Assembly: GCA_031732755.1 (NCBI GenBank)
Contig: JAVMKI010000065.1
Location: 1 to 64,000 of the forward strand
Source: Contendibacter sp031732755
Lineage (GTDB): Bacteria > Pseudomonadota > Gammaproteobacteria > Competibacterales > Competibacteraceae
DNA length: 64,000 bases
Reading direction: 5' to 3'
The notes beneath the pieces were generated by a model, which did no database searches, had not been told where the DNA came from, and was given only the letters and a program-made list of their open reading frames with translations. This document shows, piece by piece, positions 35,515 through 43,663 of this stretch. Made by a program: the position numbers and the translations under genes. How positions within the stretch are numbered: position 1 is the first letter of the stretch; the number at the start of each line of letters is the position of its first letter.

Positions 35515-35790
35515 ATGCCGCAACTGGATCTCGCCAAGCTGAAAACCCTGCTGGGCTGTTCCCTGAGCTATCAGGGGTTACCCTGTCGGGTCATTGAACT
35601 CCTGACCGAGGAGAACCCGCCCGCCTTGGTGTTGCGCGCCAGCGACAACAGCAAGGTCATTCAACCCAATCAGTACGGTGACGCCATTGGCTGGGCGCCG
35701 CAGACCTTCACGGTCGCGCTGCTCGATGGCCAAGGTGATCGCTTCAATCCCGACTTACCGGAACTGGCCGAGTTCGATCTGCTGGTTTGA
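35515..35790 (+). CDS. Conserved-looking small hypothetical protein
   Basis: A 91-aa protein (MPQLDLAKLKTLLGCSL, later VIELLTEENPPALVLRA), soluble, with an even mix of hydrophobic and charged residues and normal codon use. The segment YQGLPCRVIELL suggests a compact beta fold. No family name recalled. It lies divergent from the phosphatase gene and overlaps the end of kdsB by 36 bp on the other strand, an unusual but not rare convergent overlap. No clear ribosome-binding site beyond GGACC. Confidence 0.65.
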   Translation: MPQLDLAKLKTLLGCSLSYQGLPCRVIELLTEENPPALVLRASDNSKVIQPNQYGDAIGWAPQTFTVALLDGQGDRFNPDLPELAEFDLLV

Positions 35791-36588
35791 ACGGTTCCAT
35801 GCCGCCTCCGCCCGTGCCAGATCGGCCTCGGTGTCCACGCCAGGCAGGGGCGCTTCGGCAGCCTCGACGACGTGAATGCGGATGCCGTGCCACAGCGCGC
35901 GCAACTGTTCCAGCGATTCGGCCTGTTCGGCGGGCGCCGGGGTCAAGTGGGGATAGCGGCGCAACACCGTCACCCGATAGGCGTATAGGCCAATATGGCG
36001 GAGCCAGGTCGTCGCCGCCGGTAGTTCGGCCGATGCCGTCCCGCTCCCCTGAAACGCTTCCCGATGCCAGGGAAGCGGCGCGCGGCTGAAATAAAGCGCA
36101 TAGCCTTGGGCATCGCGCACTACCTTGACCGCGTTCGGGTCGAAGACTTCCGTCGGAGCGTGGATGCGGGTACAGGCGGTGGCGATGCCGGCGTCGGGAT
36201 GCGTCGCCAGGCCCAGCGCCACCTGCCGGATCAGGGCCGGCGGCATGCCCGGCTCATCGCCCTGAACATTGACCACGATGGCGTCCTCCGGCCAGCCGAG
36301 CCGGGTTACCACTTCCGCCAGCCGGTCGGTGCCGGACGGGTGCTCGGGCGCGGTCATGCACACCGTCGCGCCAAATCCTTCGGCGACCTTACGAATACGC
36401 GCGTCGTCGGTGGCGATCACCACCTCCAGCGCCCCGCTGGCTTGCGCCCGCCGGTAGACGTGCTCCAGCAACGGCCGACCGGCCAGCAGTCGCAGCGGTT
36501 TGCCCGGCAACCGGGTCGAAGCGTAGCGGGCCGGAATCGCTATCCGAAACTGGAGTTCGGTTTCACCCACTCGCGCCGACCTCGTCAT
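35755..36588 (-). CDS. kdsB: 3-deoxy-manno-octulosonate cytidylyltransferase
   Basis: A 277-aa cytosolic enzyme making CMP-Kdo for lipopolysaccharide. Signature IPARYASTRLPGKPL (about 17-31), RAQASGALEVVIATDD and VVNVQGDEP are present. The N-terminus carries about 12 extra residues before the usual start and the C-terminus about 15 beyond E. coli KdsB. It overlaps the Trm112-like gene by 26 bp and is the last gene of the exbB-exbD-lpxK-trm112-kdsB operon. Confidence 0.95.
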   Translation of the reverse strand: MTRSARVGETELQFRIAIPARYASTRLPGKPLRLLAGRPLLEHVYRRAQASGALEVVIATDDARIRKVAEGFGATVCMTAPEHPSGTDRLAEVVTRLGWPEDAIVVNVQGDEPGMPPALIRQVALGLATHPDAGIATACTRIHAPTEVFDPNAVKVVRDAQGYALYFSRAPLPWHREAFQGSGTASAELPAATTWLRHIGLYAYRVTVLRRYPHLTPAPAEQAESLEQLRALWHGIRIHVVEAAEAPLPGVDTEADLARAEAAWNRSNQQIELGQFR

Positions 36589-36751
36589 CGCTCAACCGGC
36601 GTGCTTCGGTCTCCAGCATCACCGGAATACCCTCGCGGATCGGGTAGGCCAGCCGGCTTTCCTGGCAGATCAGCTCCTGCCGCGCCTTGTCGTAAATCAG
36701 CGGGGCCTTGCTGACCGGGCAGACCAGAATGTCCAACAATTTCTTGTCCAT
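36563..36751 (-). CDS. Trm112/YcaR family zinc-like protein
   Basis: A 62-aa protein starting MDKKLLDILVCPVSKAPL, the YcaR/Trm112 fold; the first CP is kept but the second pair of cysteines is replaced (LICQ only), so zinc binding may be partial. In Gammaproteobacteria it sits invariably between lpxK and kdsB. GAGGTGAAGG precedes the ATG. In eukaryotes Trm112 activates methyltransferases; in bacteria the partner is not established. Confidence 0.9.
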   Translation of the reverse strand: MDKKLLDILVCPVSKAPLIYDKARQELICQESRLAYPIREGIPVMLETEARRLSDDEVGASG

Positions 36752-36765
36752 CGTCCTTCACCTCG

Positions 36766-37820
36766 TTAACGATAGGCGGCGCGGGCGGGATGCGCCGGGT
36801 TCGCCGACTGGCGCGCGCATGGTCGCGCCGAATGCCCTTGGCCATGGCCACCGACGCCAGCCGTTTGAGCAGGTCTTCCTCGAAGGCCGGTTCCAGCCGC
36901 GCGTTGACTGGGACGTACCAGCAACCTTCCGGCGCGAAGAACTGGCATTTTACCGCATCCTTCTCGGTCATCAGCACCGGCAGATCCTGGGGGAAATGCA
37001 GATCTTCCGGGCGGAAGGCGTGATGGTCGGGAAAGGGGTGTTCCAAGATACGCAGCCGGGCATGGCGCAGTTGATCGAAAAATCGTCCAGGATCGCCGAT
37101 GCCAGCCACCGCATGCACCGTGCTTTGGCTAAATCCAGCCAGCGAGACGCTGATGCTGGGATCGATCAGATTGACCGCCCGGTCGCCGCGCAGGCACATC
37201 AGATATTCACCGCCCCGCGCCGCGCCGTTGCCAACCACGAAGTCCACGCTGCACAGGCGGGAGGGCGGTTCCCGCAGCGGCCCGGCGGGCAGGCAGGCAC
37301 CGTTGCCCAACCGGCGGAAGCCGTCCACCACGGCGATTTCGAGATCGCGGCGCAGGCGGTAATGTTGCAAACCATCGTCGCTCAGGATCACGTTGCATCC
37401 ATGGGTATCGAACAAGGCCCGCGCCGCCGCCACCCGGTCCGGTCCCACCACGATGGGACAACGGCAGCGCCGCGCCAGCAGCACCGGCTCGTCGCCGACC
37501 TCGCGCGGATTGCTGTTGGCCACGACATGGCGCGGCCATTGCGTCGACTGGCCGCCATACCCGCGACTGATCACGCCCGGCTGATAACCGGCATCCCGCA
37601 GCAATTCCACCAGTCGCGCGACCAGCGGGGTCTTACCGGTGCCGCCGACGGTGATGTTGCCGACCACGATCAGTGGGATGGAAACCGCTTCGCTGCGCCG
37701 CAAGCCATGCAAGTACAACAGTCGCCGCACTCGCGCCGCCAACCCGAACAGCAAGCTCAGTGGCCATAGCAGCACGGCGATCCCGTTCAGCGAATAACCG
37801 TAACGATCCAGAAAAGTCAT
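36766..37820 (-). CDS. lpxK: Tetraacyldisaccharide 4'-kinase, 3' end frameshifted
   Basis: LpxK adds the 4'-phosphate of lipid A. The start MTFLDRYGYSLNG, Walker A VGNITVGGTGKTPLV (about 57) and later SDDGLQHYRL and LMTEKDAVKC are normal. After residue 330 the open frame fails to stop and runs through the whole Trm112 gene to 36585. If two bases are removed from the alternating GC run at 36811-36818, the frame ends in ANPAHPARAAYR and a TAA at 36766-36768, 14 bp before the Trm112 ATG. I therefore annotate the end at 36766 and suspect a 2-bp sequencing or slippage insertion. The ATG overlaps the exbD stop. Confidence 0.85.
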
Positions 37821-38287
37821 GGTTCAGGGTCCGGCGAGGGTAAAGCAGCGCGGGGAGTCGACGACGCGGGCGCGGCGGCTGGCGCGTTCACCGTGGCGAT
37901 GGCCAGTTGCTGGAGGCCAAGTTGGCCGGCGATATCCAGCACGGTCACCACGGCCTGATGGGGCGTCTGGCCATCGGCGCGGACGATCACTGGCAATTCC
38001 CGGCCTTGGGCGGCGGCCTGCAAGAGCGCCTTCAGAGTGACGGCATCCTGATGGTCCAGCCATTGCCCGTTGACGGCATAGCGGCCACTGGCGTCGATAT
38101 CCACTTCCAGTTGGGCCAGATGGCTCGGTAACGACGGACCCGATGACGCGGGCAGTCGGATTTCCAGTTTCGATTCGTGCCGCAGGCTGGTGGCGATCAT
38201 GAAGAAGATCAGCAACACCAGCACCACGTCAATCATCGGCACCAGGTTGAGTTCCGGTTCCTCACGGCGGCGGGGGCGAAAGTTCAT
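37817..38287 (-). CDS. exbD: ExbD/TolR family biopolymer transport protein
   Basis: A 156-aa inner-membrane protein with one N-terminal membrane segment (NLVPMIDVVLVLLIFFMIA) bearing the conserved Asp that carries protons with ExbB, and a periplasmic domain. The C-terminus is extended and Pro/Ala-rich. It overlaps both neighbours by ATGA. In many Gammaproteobacteria this exbB-exbD pair lies before lpxK; it need not serve TonB. msbA, usual in this cluster, is absent here. Confidence 0.92.
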   Translation of the reverse strand: MNFRPRRREEPELNLVPMIDVVLVLLIFFMIATSLRHESKLEIRLPASSGPSLPSHLAQLEVDIDASGRYAVNGQWLDHQDAVTLKALLQAAAQGRELPVIVRADGQTPHQAVVTVLDIAGQLGLQQLAIATVNAPAAAPASSTPRAALPSPDPEP

Positions 38288-38913
38288 GAAGAGGTTTCCT
38301 GTCCGCTGGGTTCGGCATCCAGCAAGTCCACCAGTTGCAGGGTCTCCTGTTCCATGCGCGTCACCAGTTCGTCCACCCGGCCCTGAAAATAACGATAGAA
38401 CAACAGGCTGGGAATGGCGACGGTCAAGCCGGCGGCGGTGGTCACCAGCGCCTCGGCGATACCCACCGACAGCAGGCTGAAATTGCTGTTGCCCTGGGTC
38501 GAAACGATCTGAAAGATCTTGATCATGCCCATCACCGTGCCGAGCAGACCCAGCAGCGGACTGATGGCGGCGATGGTGCCCAGGGTATTGAGGAAGCGTT
38601 CCAGTTGGTGCGCCACATGGCGACCGGTGTCCTCGACCCGCTCCCGCAGAATCTCCCGGCCACGACTGCGGCTGGCCAATCCCGCCGCGACGATGCGGCC
38701 CAACGGCGAACGCGGCAATGGCAAGGCCGCCACCTCCCGCGCGTCGACCGCGCCGCGTTCCAGCCAGCGGTCCAGGGTCGCCAGCAGTTGGGTGGGCAAC
38801 ACCCGCGCCCGTCGCAGCGCCAGCAAGCGCTCGATGATGATGGTCGCCGCCACCAGCGAACAGACCAAGATTGGCGCCATCAGCCAGCCGCCGGCCTGGA
38901 TCAGTTCAAACAC
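38284..38913 (-). CDS. exbB: MotA/TolQ/ExbB proton channel family protein
   Basis: A 209-aa inner-membrane protein with three membrane segments: residues 10-32 (LMAPILVCSLVAATIIIE), about 110-135 (ISPLLGLLGTVMGMIKIF) and about 150-175 (EALVTTAAGLTVAIPSLLFY). The Gly/Thr-rich second segment and the EALxTTAAGLxVAIP motif are the family signature. First gene of the LPS operon on this strand. The 125 bp upstream (38914-39038) contain a small hairpin with T5 at 39017-39040 on the + strand but no gene. Confidence 0.92.
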   Translation of the reverse strand: MFELIQAGGWLMAPILVCSLVAATIIIERLLALRRARVLPTQLLATLDRWLERGAVDAREVAALPLPRSPLGRIVAAGLASRSRGREILRERVEDTGRHVAHQLERFLNTLGTIAAISPLLGLLGTVMGMIKIFQIVSTQGNSNFSLLSVGIAEALVTTAAGLTVAIPSLLFYRYFQGRVDELVTRMEQETLQLVDLLDAEPSGQETSS

Positions 38914-39038
38914 CCGATGATCTCCACATGATGCAAACCCTTCTGGATTTCAAACCATCGAAGGGTGTTCATCATACTGGATTTGCCCGGTGGGCCGCAG
39001 CATGACCCGTCCCACGAGGAGCGTGCGCTCCTGAGTTT

Positions 39039-41759
39039 TTACGCAGGAGGTTCAGTTTGTCCGTTTCGGACTTGCCGCCAGACCGCTTTTTCCAATTCCA
39101 CCAGCAGCAAGATCACCATCCCGGCCAGCGTCACGATGCCCCAATCCGCCAGGCGGATCGGTTCGGTGCCCATGAGGTGTTGCAATAGCGGGAAATAGGT
39201 GAACGCCAGTTGCAACAGTAGCATCAACCCCATGCTGATCAGCACCGGGCGACTGCCCAGCAGACCGGCGCGCGACAAGACCGAACCATGGATATAGCGG
39301 CTGTTGAACAGATAGAAAATCTCGCCGAGCACCAGCGCATTGACTGCCAGAGTGCGGGCCTCGGCCGTGGGCCGACCGTTGGCGGCCTCCCACAGAAACA
39401 ACCCCAGCGGCGTGATCACCAACAGCGCCGACACCGCGCTGATTCGCCACAACATGATGCCTGACAGCAGCGGTTCGGCGGGATCGCGTGGGGGCCGTCG
39501 CATCACGTCGATTTCGGCCGGCTCGAACGCCAGCGCCAGCGCCAGGGTGACCGCCGTCACCATGTTGACCCACAGGATCTGTACTGGCGTGATCGGCAGC
39601 GGCACTCCCAATAGAATGGCGGTCACGATCACCAGCGCCTGAGCGCCGTTGGTCGGCAGGAGAAACAGCAGGGCTTTCCGCAGGTTGTCGTAAACGGTGC
39701 GGCCTTCCTCCACCGCGTGCGCGATGGAGGCGAAATTATCGTCGGCGAGCACCATGGCGGCGGCTTCCTTGGCGGCCTCGGTGCCGTTGACGCCCATCGC
39801 CACGCCGATGTCGGCGCGCTTGAGCGCCGGGGCGTCGTTGACGCCATCGCCGGTCATCGCCACCACCTGATGATTGGCTTGCAAGGCCGCGACCAATCGC
39901 AACTTATGTTCGGGGCTGGCGCGAGCATACACATCGATGTCCATGACCACGGCTTGCAACGCGGCGTCATCCAGTACCTCCAGCTCCGGACCCGTCAGCG
40001 CCTTTTCCCCATCGCCGATCCTAATCCGGGCCGCGATGGCGCGCGCGGTAACGCCATGATCGCCGGTGATCATTTTCACCCGGATGCCAGCCTGCTGGGT
40101 TTGCCTCACCGCCTGGATCGCTTCCTCGCGCGGTGGATCGCTGATGCCCAGCAGGCCCAGCAGGGTCAGACCCTCCTCAAGATCCACGAAGGTTAGTTCG
40201 CCGCGCGTCTCGGCGGTGGCGCGGAACGCGACCGCCAGCATCCGTTGGCCCAGCAGCGCCAGTTCCTCGATCCGGTCCCGCCAGTAGTCCGGGCGCAGGG
40301 GTTGCGGCCCGGTGTCGCCCAGCTCGCGGGCGCACATCGCCAGCACCCGCTCCGGCGCTCCCTTGACGTACAGGAACCCGTGGCCGTGATGGTCATGGTG
40401 CAGGGTAGCCATGAACCGGTGTTCGGATTCGAAGGGGATGCTATCCACTCGGTGGAAGCGCTCCCGTTCGGCGGCCAAATCGAGGTTGGCCTTATGAGCC
40501 AGGGTGAGCAGCGCCCCCTCGGTCGGGTCGCCTTCCATCCGCCACTCGCCGTCCTGCTCGCGCAGCACCGCCTCGTTGCACAGATGCGCGGCGCGGGCGA
40601 TGGCGCGCAAGACCGGCGCCTCCTCGGGCAGGATCGGGGCATCGCCCAGACGGAAACCGCCGGTTGGGGCATATCCAACCCCGCTGACGTCGAAAGTCCG
40701 GTCGGCGGTGACCACCCGCTGCACGGTCATTTCGTTGCGGGTCAGGGTGCCGGTCTTGTCGGAGCAGATGACGGTGACCGCGCCCAAGGTTTCCACCGCC
40801 GGCAGACGGCGGACGATGGCGTTGCGCCCAGCCATGCGCTGGACGCCGATGGCCAGGATGATGGTTAGAATCGCCGGCAGGCCCTCGGGGATCGCCGCCA
40901 CCGCCAGCGCCACCGCCGCCATGAACATGTCGTCCCTGGGCAGGCCGCGCCAGAACACACCGAGCGCGAAGGTTGCCACCGCCGCCAACACGATGGCGGC
41001 GCTTAGCCAGCGCCCGAATTGCGCCATCTGTCGCAGCAGGGGGGTCATGATCGTTTCCACTTGTTCCAGCAAGGCGCTGATGCGGCCGATCTCGGTGTGT
41101 TCGCCGGTCGCCACCACCACACCGATTCCTTGGCCATAACCGACCAACGTGCCGGAGTAGGCCATGTTGGCGCGGTCGCCGATGACCGCCTCGACCGCGA
41201 TCGGGGTCACGGCTTTTTCGACCGCTTCCGCCTCGCCGGTCAGTACCGCTTCCTGAATCCGCAGGTTCTTCACCGTGATCAGCCGCAGGTCGGCGGGTAC
41301 CTTATCGCCCGATTGCAACAGCACCCAGTCGCCGGGAACCAACGCCTCGGCGGCGATTTCCCGGCGCTGCCCGTCGCGCAATGCCAGCGCGCGCGGCGAC
41401 AGCATTTTGCGAATGGCGGCCAGCGCCGATTCCGCCTTGCCTTCCTGCACGAAACCGACGATGGCGTTGATGAGGGTGACACCCAGAATGACCCCAGTAT
41501 CCACCGCATGGCCCAATGCGGCGGTGATGATGGCCGAGGCCAGCAGCACGTAGATCAGCACGTTGTGAAATTGGAGCAGGAAGCGGACGACCGGGCCGCG
41601 CTGTCGGGGCGGACGCAGCCGGTTGGGGCCATGAACCGCCAGCCGTCGGATTGCCTCGGTCTCACCCAGGCCGCCCGGCGCGGTCTCCAGTTCCCGCAAG
41701 ACCTGCTCGGAAGGCAGCGCGTGCCAAAGCGGTGATTGGGAAGAGGACGAGGCGTTCAT
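39039..41759 (-). CDS. P-type cation ATPase, calcium (type II) group
   Basis: A 906-aa transporter of ten membrane segments. N-terminal cation_ATPase_N, TGE actuator (VLTGEAEAVEK), M4 motif IPEGLPAILTI (PEGLP, the calcium-binding signature of SERCA/PMR1 pumps), phosphorylation site SDKTGTLTRNE, and hinge TGDGVNDAPALKRADIG are all there. So calcium or manganese export is the best guess. Start taken at the second ATG because GAGGAG then sits 8 nt upstream. Monocistronic in appearance. Confidence 0.92.
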   Translation of the reverse strand: MNASSSSQSPLWHALPSEQVLRELETAPGGLGETEAIRRLAVHGPNRLRPPRQRGPVVRFLLQFHNVLIYVLLASAIITAALGHAVDTGVILGVTLINAIVGFVQEGKAESALAAIRKMLSPRALALRDGQRREIAAEALVPGDWVLLQSGDKVPADLRLITVKNLRIQEAVLTGEAEAVEKAVTPIAVEAVIGDRANMAYSGTLVGYGQGIGVVVATGEHTEIGRISALLEQVETIMTPLLRQMAQFGRWLSAAIVLAAVATFALGVFWRGLPRDDMFMAAVALAVAAIPEGLPAILTIILAIGVQRMAGRNAIVRRLPAVETLGAVTVICSDKTGTLTRNEMTVQRVVTADRTFDVSGVGYAPTGGFRLGDAPILPEEAPVLRAIARAAHLCNEAVLREQDGEWRMEGDPTEGALLTLAHKANLDLAAERERFHRVDSIPFESEHRFMATLHHDHHGHGFLYVKGAPERVLAMCARELGDTGPQPLRPDYWRDRIEELALLGQRMLAVAFRATAETRGELTFVDLEEGLTLLGLLGISDPPREEAIQAVRQTQQAGIRVKMITGDHGVTARAIAARIRIGDGEKALTGPELEVLDDAALQAVVMDIDVYARASPEHKLRLVAALQANHQVVAMTGDGVNDAPALKRADIGVAMGVNGTEAAKEAAAMVLADDNFASIAHAVEEGRTVYDNLRKALLFLLPTNGAQALVIVTAILLGVPLPITPVQILWVNMVTAVTLALALAFEPAEIDVMRRPPRDPAEPLLSGIMLWRISAVSALLVITPLGLFLWEAANGRPTAEARTLAVNALVLGEIFYLFNSRYIHGSVLSRAGLLGSRPVLISMGLMLLLQLAFTYFPLLQHLMGTEPIRLADWGIVTLAGMVILLLVELEKAVWRQVRNGQTEPPA

Positions 41760-41865
41760 GGGCATGGCTCCTCGGTGGAAGGATTCGCAAATGATAACAA
41801 AGCAGCGAGGCCCCACGGCGCGTTGCCGCCGCGGGGCCTCGTTCGGGTGGGTTGACAGCGAGCGC

Positions 41866-42255
41866 TTATTTTTTCAGCGCCATGATGTTCTGGTTCAGCG
41901 CCTCAACCCGCTTGGCCAGTTCCTGAATGTCTTCCTGCGTCGGCACGCCCAGCCGGCCCAGCACCTGGGCGACCCGCTCCTGGAACAGTTCTTCCAGCCG
42001 ATCGAACTGCTGATTGGCCTTGCCACGGAATTCGACGACCTTGCCCTTGGCCTCTTCGAAGCGGGCTTCGGCGGTCGCCTTGGCGCGCTTCTCGACGGTC
42101 TCGCCTTCCTTGACCAGCGATTGGAACAACTTTTCGCCCTCTTCCTGGGTTCTGGCAAAAGCGCCCAGGCCAGCCAGCCAGATGCGGTTGGCCGATTCGC
42201 GGATGTTGGCGGCCAAGGGGGCTTCGATAATGCTCTTCAGCGCAACGTTTGCCAT
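41866..42255 (-). CDS. Phasin family protein (PHA granule-associated, PhaF/PhaI type)
   Basis: A 129-aa amphipathic helical protein. The phasin signature IRESANRIWLAGLGAFA (about 18-34) is followed by a long coiled-coil-prone helix rich in Glu, Lys and Ala (GEKLFQSLVKEGETVEKRA). Phasins coat polyhydroxyalkanoate granules and control their number and surface. This implies PHA storage, though no phaC is in the window. AGGAG lies upstream. It is divergent from the FIST gene with an inverted repeat in between. Confidence 0.92.
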   Translation of the reverse strand: MANVALKSIIEAPLAANIRESANRIWLAGLGAFARTQEEGEKLFQSLVKEGETVEKRAKATAEARFEEAKGKVVEFRGKANQQFDRLEELFQERVAQVLGRLGVPTQEDIQELAKRVEALNQNIMALKK

Positions 42256-42337
42256 GATGGTTCTCCTCGACTCAAGGTCTTGATCAAGATGCCGGTTTTT
42301 ATGTGGACCGGTGGGGTTTCAACCACTATTGAGGCAT

Positions 42338-42360
42338 ACTCTAACCACGAAAATTAGAGT
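42338..42360. promoter_or_regulatory. Inverted repeat in the phasin/FIST spacer, operator candidate
   Basis: ACTCTAA (42338-42344) and TTAGAGT (42354-42360) are perfect inverted copies with a 9-nt loop in the divergent promoter region. A dimeric regulator site is possible; no protein is known for it. Confidence 0.4.
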
Positions 42361-42482
42361 GAACACACTACGGTTCGTTTGGTCGCGATCTCAGCCAGAC
42401 CGGGCCTGACGGCTTTGTTTAGTTCGCGCGGATGTTGCAATATGAAGAAAATCCTTTCCCGATGATCGAGGAGAAACTGGAG

Positions 42483-43646
42483 ATGAAGATGCGGGCTGGA
42501 ACCGGCATTAGCAAGGCGCGCGAGGCGACCGCGGCGGGGCGAGAGGCGGCGACCGCGGCGGTCATGGGGCTGGCGGGCGAAGCGCCGGCGCTGGTCATCG
42601 TCTTCACAACTCCCCGCTACGATCTGCCCGCGTTGCTGGCTGGCATCCGGTCGGTCACGGGCGGCGCGCGCCTGATCGGCGCCACCGGTTCCGGCGAGAT
42701 CGTACAGGGGCAATATCTGGGATTCGGCGCTGGGGTCAGCGTGCTCGCCCTGACGGCCGGACCGTACCGATTCGGTGTGGCGTCGGCCAGCCACATTCGC
42801 GGTAACCTTGACCAGGCAGGCCAGACGATCACCCGCGCCAGCCGGGCCAACGCCGACCCTAGCCCCCATGCCGCCGTGTTGCTGCTGGCGGATTCGCTGC
42901 TTGGAGATCTTCAGCAACTCGTGCAGGGGGTCTATCGCGTCGTCGGTCCGAAGGTGCCTATCTCGGGCGGCGCGGCGGGCGACGAGCAGCAGTTCGCGCG
43001 GACCTTGGTGTTCCACGACGATCAGGTCATCGAGGAGGGCGCGGTGGCCCTGTGGATTGCCAGCCCGTGGCCGCTGCGGGTGGTGATGCGCCACGGCTGG
43101 GAACCAATCGGCGTCCCGCTGCTGGTTACCCGCGTGGAAGAGACGGAGATCATCGAGTTCGGGGGGCGTCCCGCCGCCGTGGTCTATGAGGAGCAACTCG
43201 GGCTGGCGCCGGGACAACTGCGCGCCGACCAGTTCTGGGGTGTTTCCGTGCATCATCCGTTTGGCTTGCTCCAGCACGATGGGTCGACCGTGATTCGAGT
43301 AGCCCGCGCGAAGTCGGAGCGGGGCGCGCTTCGCATTCAGGGTTGCGTGCCGCCCCAGGGCAGCGCCGTGCAGGTCATGAGCAGTTCCGTTGATATGTTG
43401 CTCAACGCCGCTGGTAATGCCGTGAGCGTTGCGATTGCCGACCGGCCGGAGGCTAGCGTCCTGCTGGCTTTCAGTTGCGCGGCCCGCGCCCTCATCTTTG
43501 GGGGGCGGGTGGCGGAAGAATCGTCTCGGCTGCAGGCGGTGGCCGGCGACATACCCACTTTTGGCTTCTACTGCTGTGGCGAGTTCGCGCGCACGGCGGG
43601 CGTGTTGGGAACACACAACGCCACGCTGACCGCCATGGCCCTGTAG
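42483..43646 (+). CDS. FIST-domain sensory protein (possible NosP-like heme sensor)
   Basis: A protein of about 387 aa made of FIST N (about 30-225, ATGSGEIVQGQY...GGAAGDEQ) and FIST C (about 235-375, YCCGEFARTAG at the end). FIST proteins bind small ligands; one clade (NosP) binds heme and NO and controls c-di-GMP enzymes or histidine kinases in the adjacent gene. Here the next gene, 17 bp on, encodes GGDEF-EAL, so the pairing fits. Whether the heme-binding His is present needs alignment. Start chosen at the ATG with GAGGAG 9 nt upstream; earlier ATGs at 42432 and 42462 are alternatives. Confidence 0.88.
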   Translation: MKMRAGTGISKAREATAAGREAATAAVMGLAGEAPALVIVFTTPRYDLPALLAGIRSVTGGARLIGATGSGEIVQGQYLGFGAGVSVLALTAGPYRFGVASASHIRGNLDQAGQTITRASRANADPSPHAAVLLLADSLLGDLQQLVQGVYRVVGPKVPISGGAAGDEQQFARTLVFHDDQVIEEGAVALWIASPWPLRVVMRHGWEPIGVPLLVTRVEETEIIEFGGRPAAVVYEEQLGLAPGQLRADQFWGVSVHHPFGLLQHDGSTVIRVARAKSERGALRIQGCVPPQGSAVQVMSSSVDMLLNAAGNAVSVAIADRPEASVLLAFSCAARALIFGGRVAEESSRLQAVAGDIPTFGFYCCGEFARTAGVLGTHNATLTAMAL

Positions 43647-43663
43647 CGAGTTCGCGCGCAACC

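Noticed and set aside
39017..39040. Hairpin plus T5 as a terminator of the P-type ATPase
   Set aside because: The T tract is on the + strand while the ATPase and exbB are on the - strand, so it cannot end that transcript.
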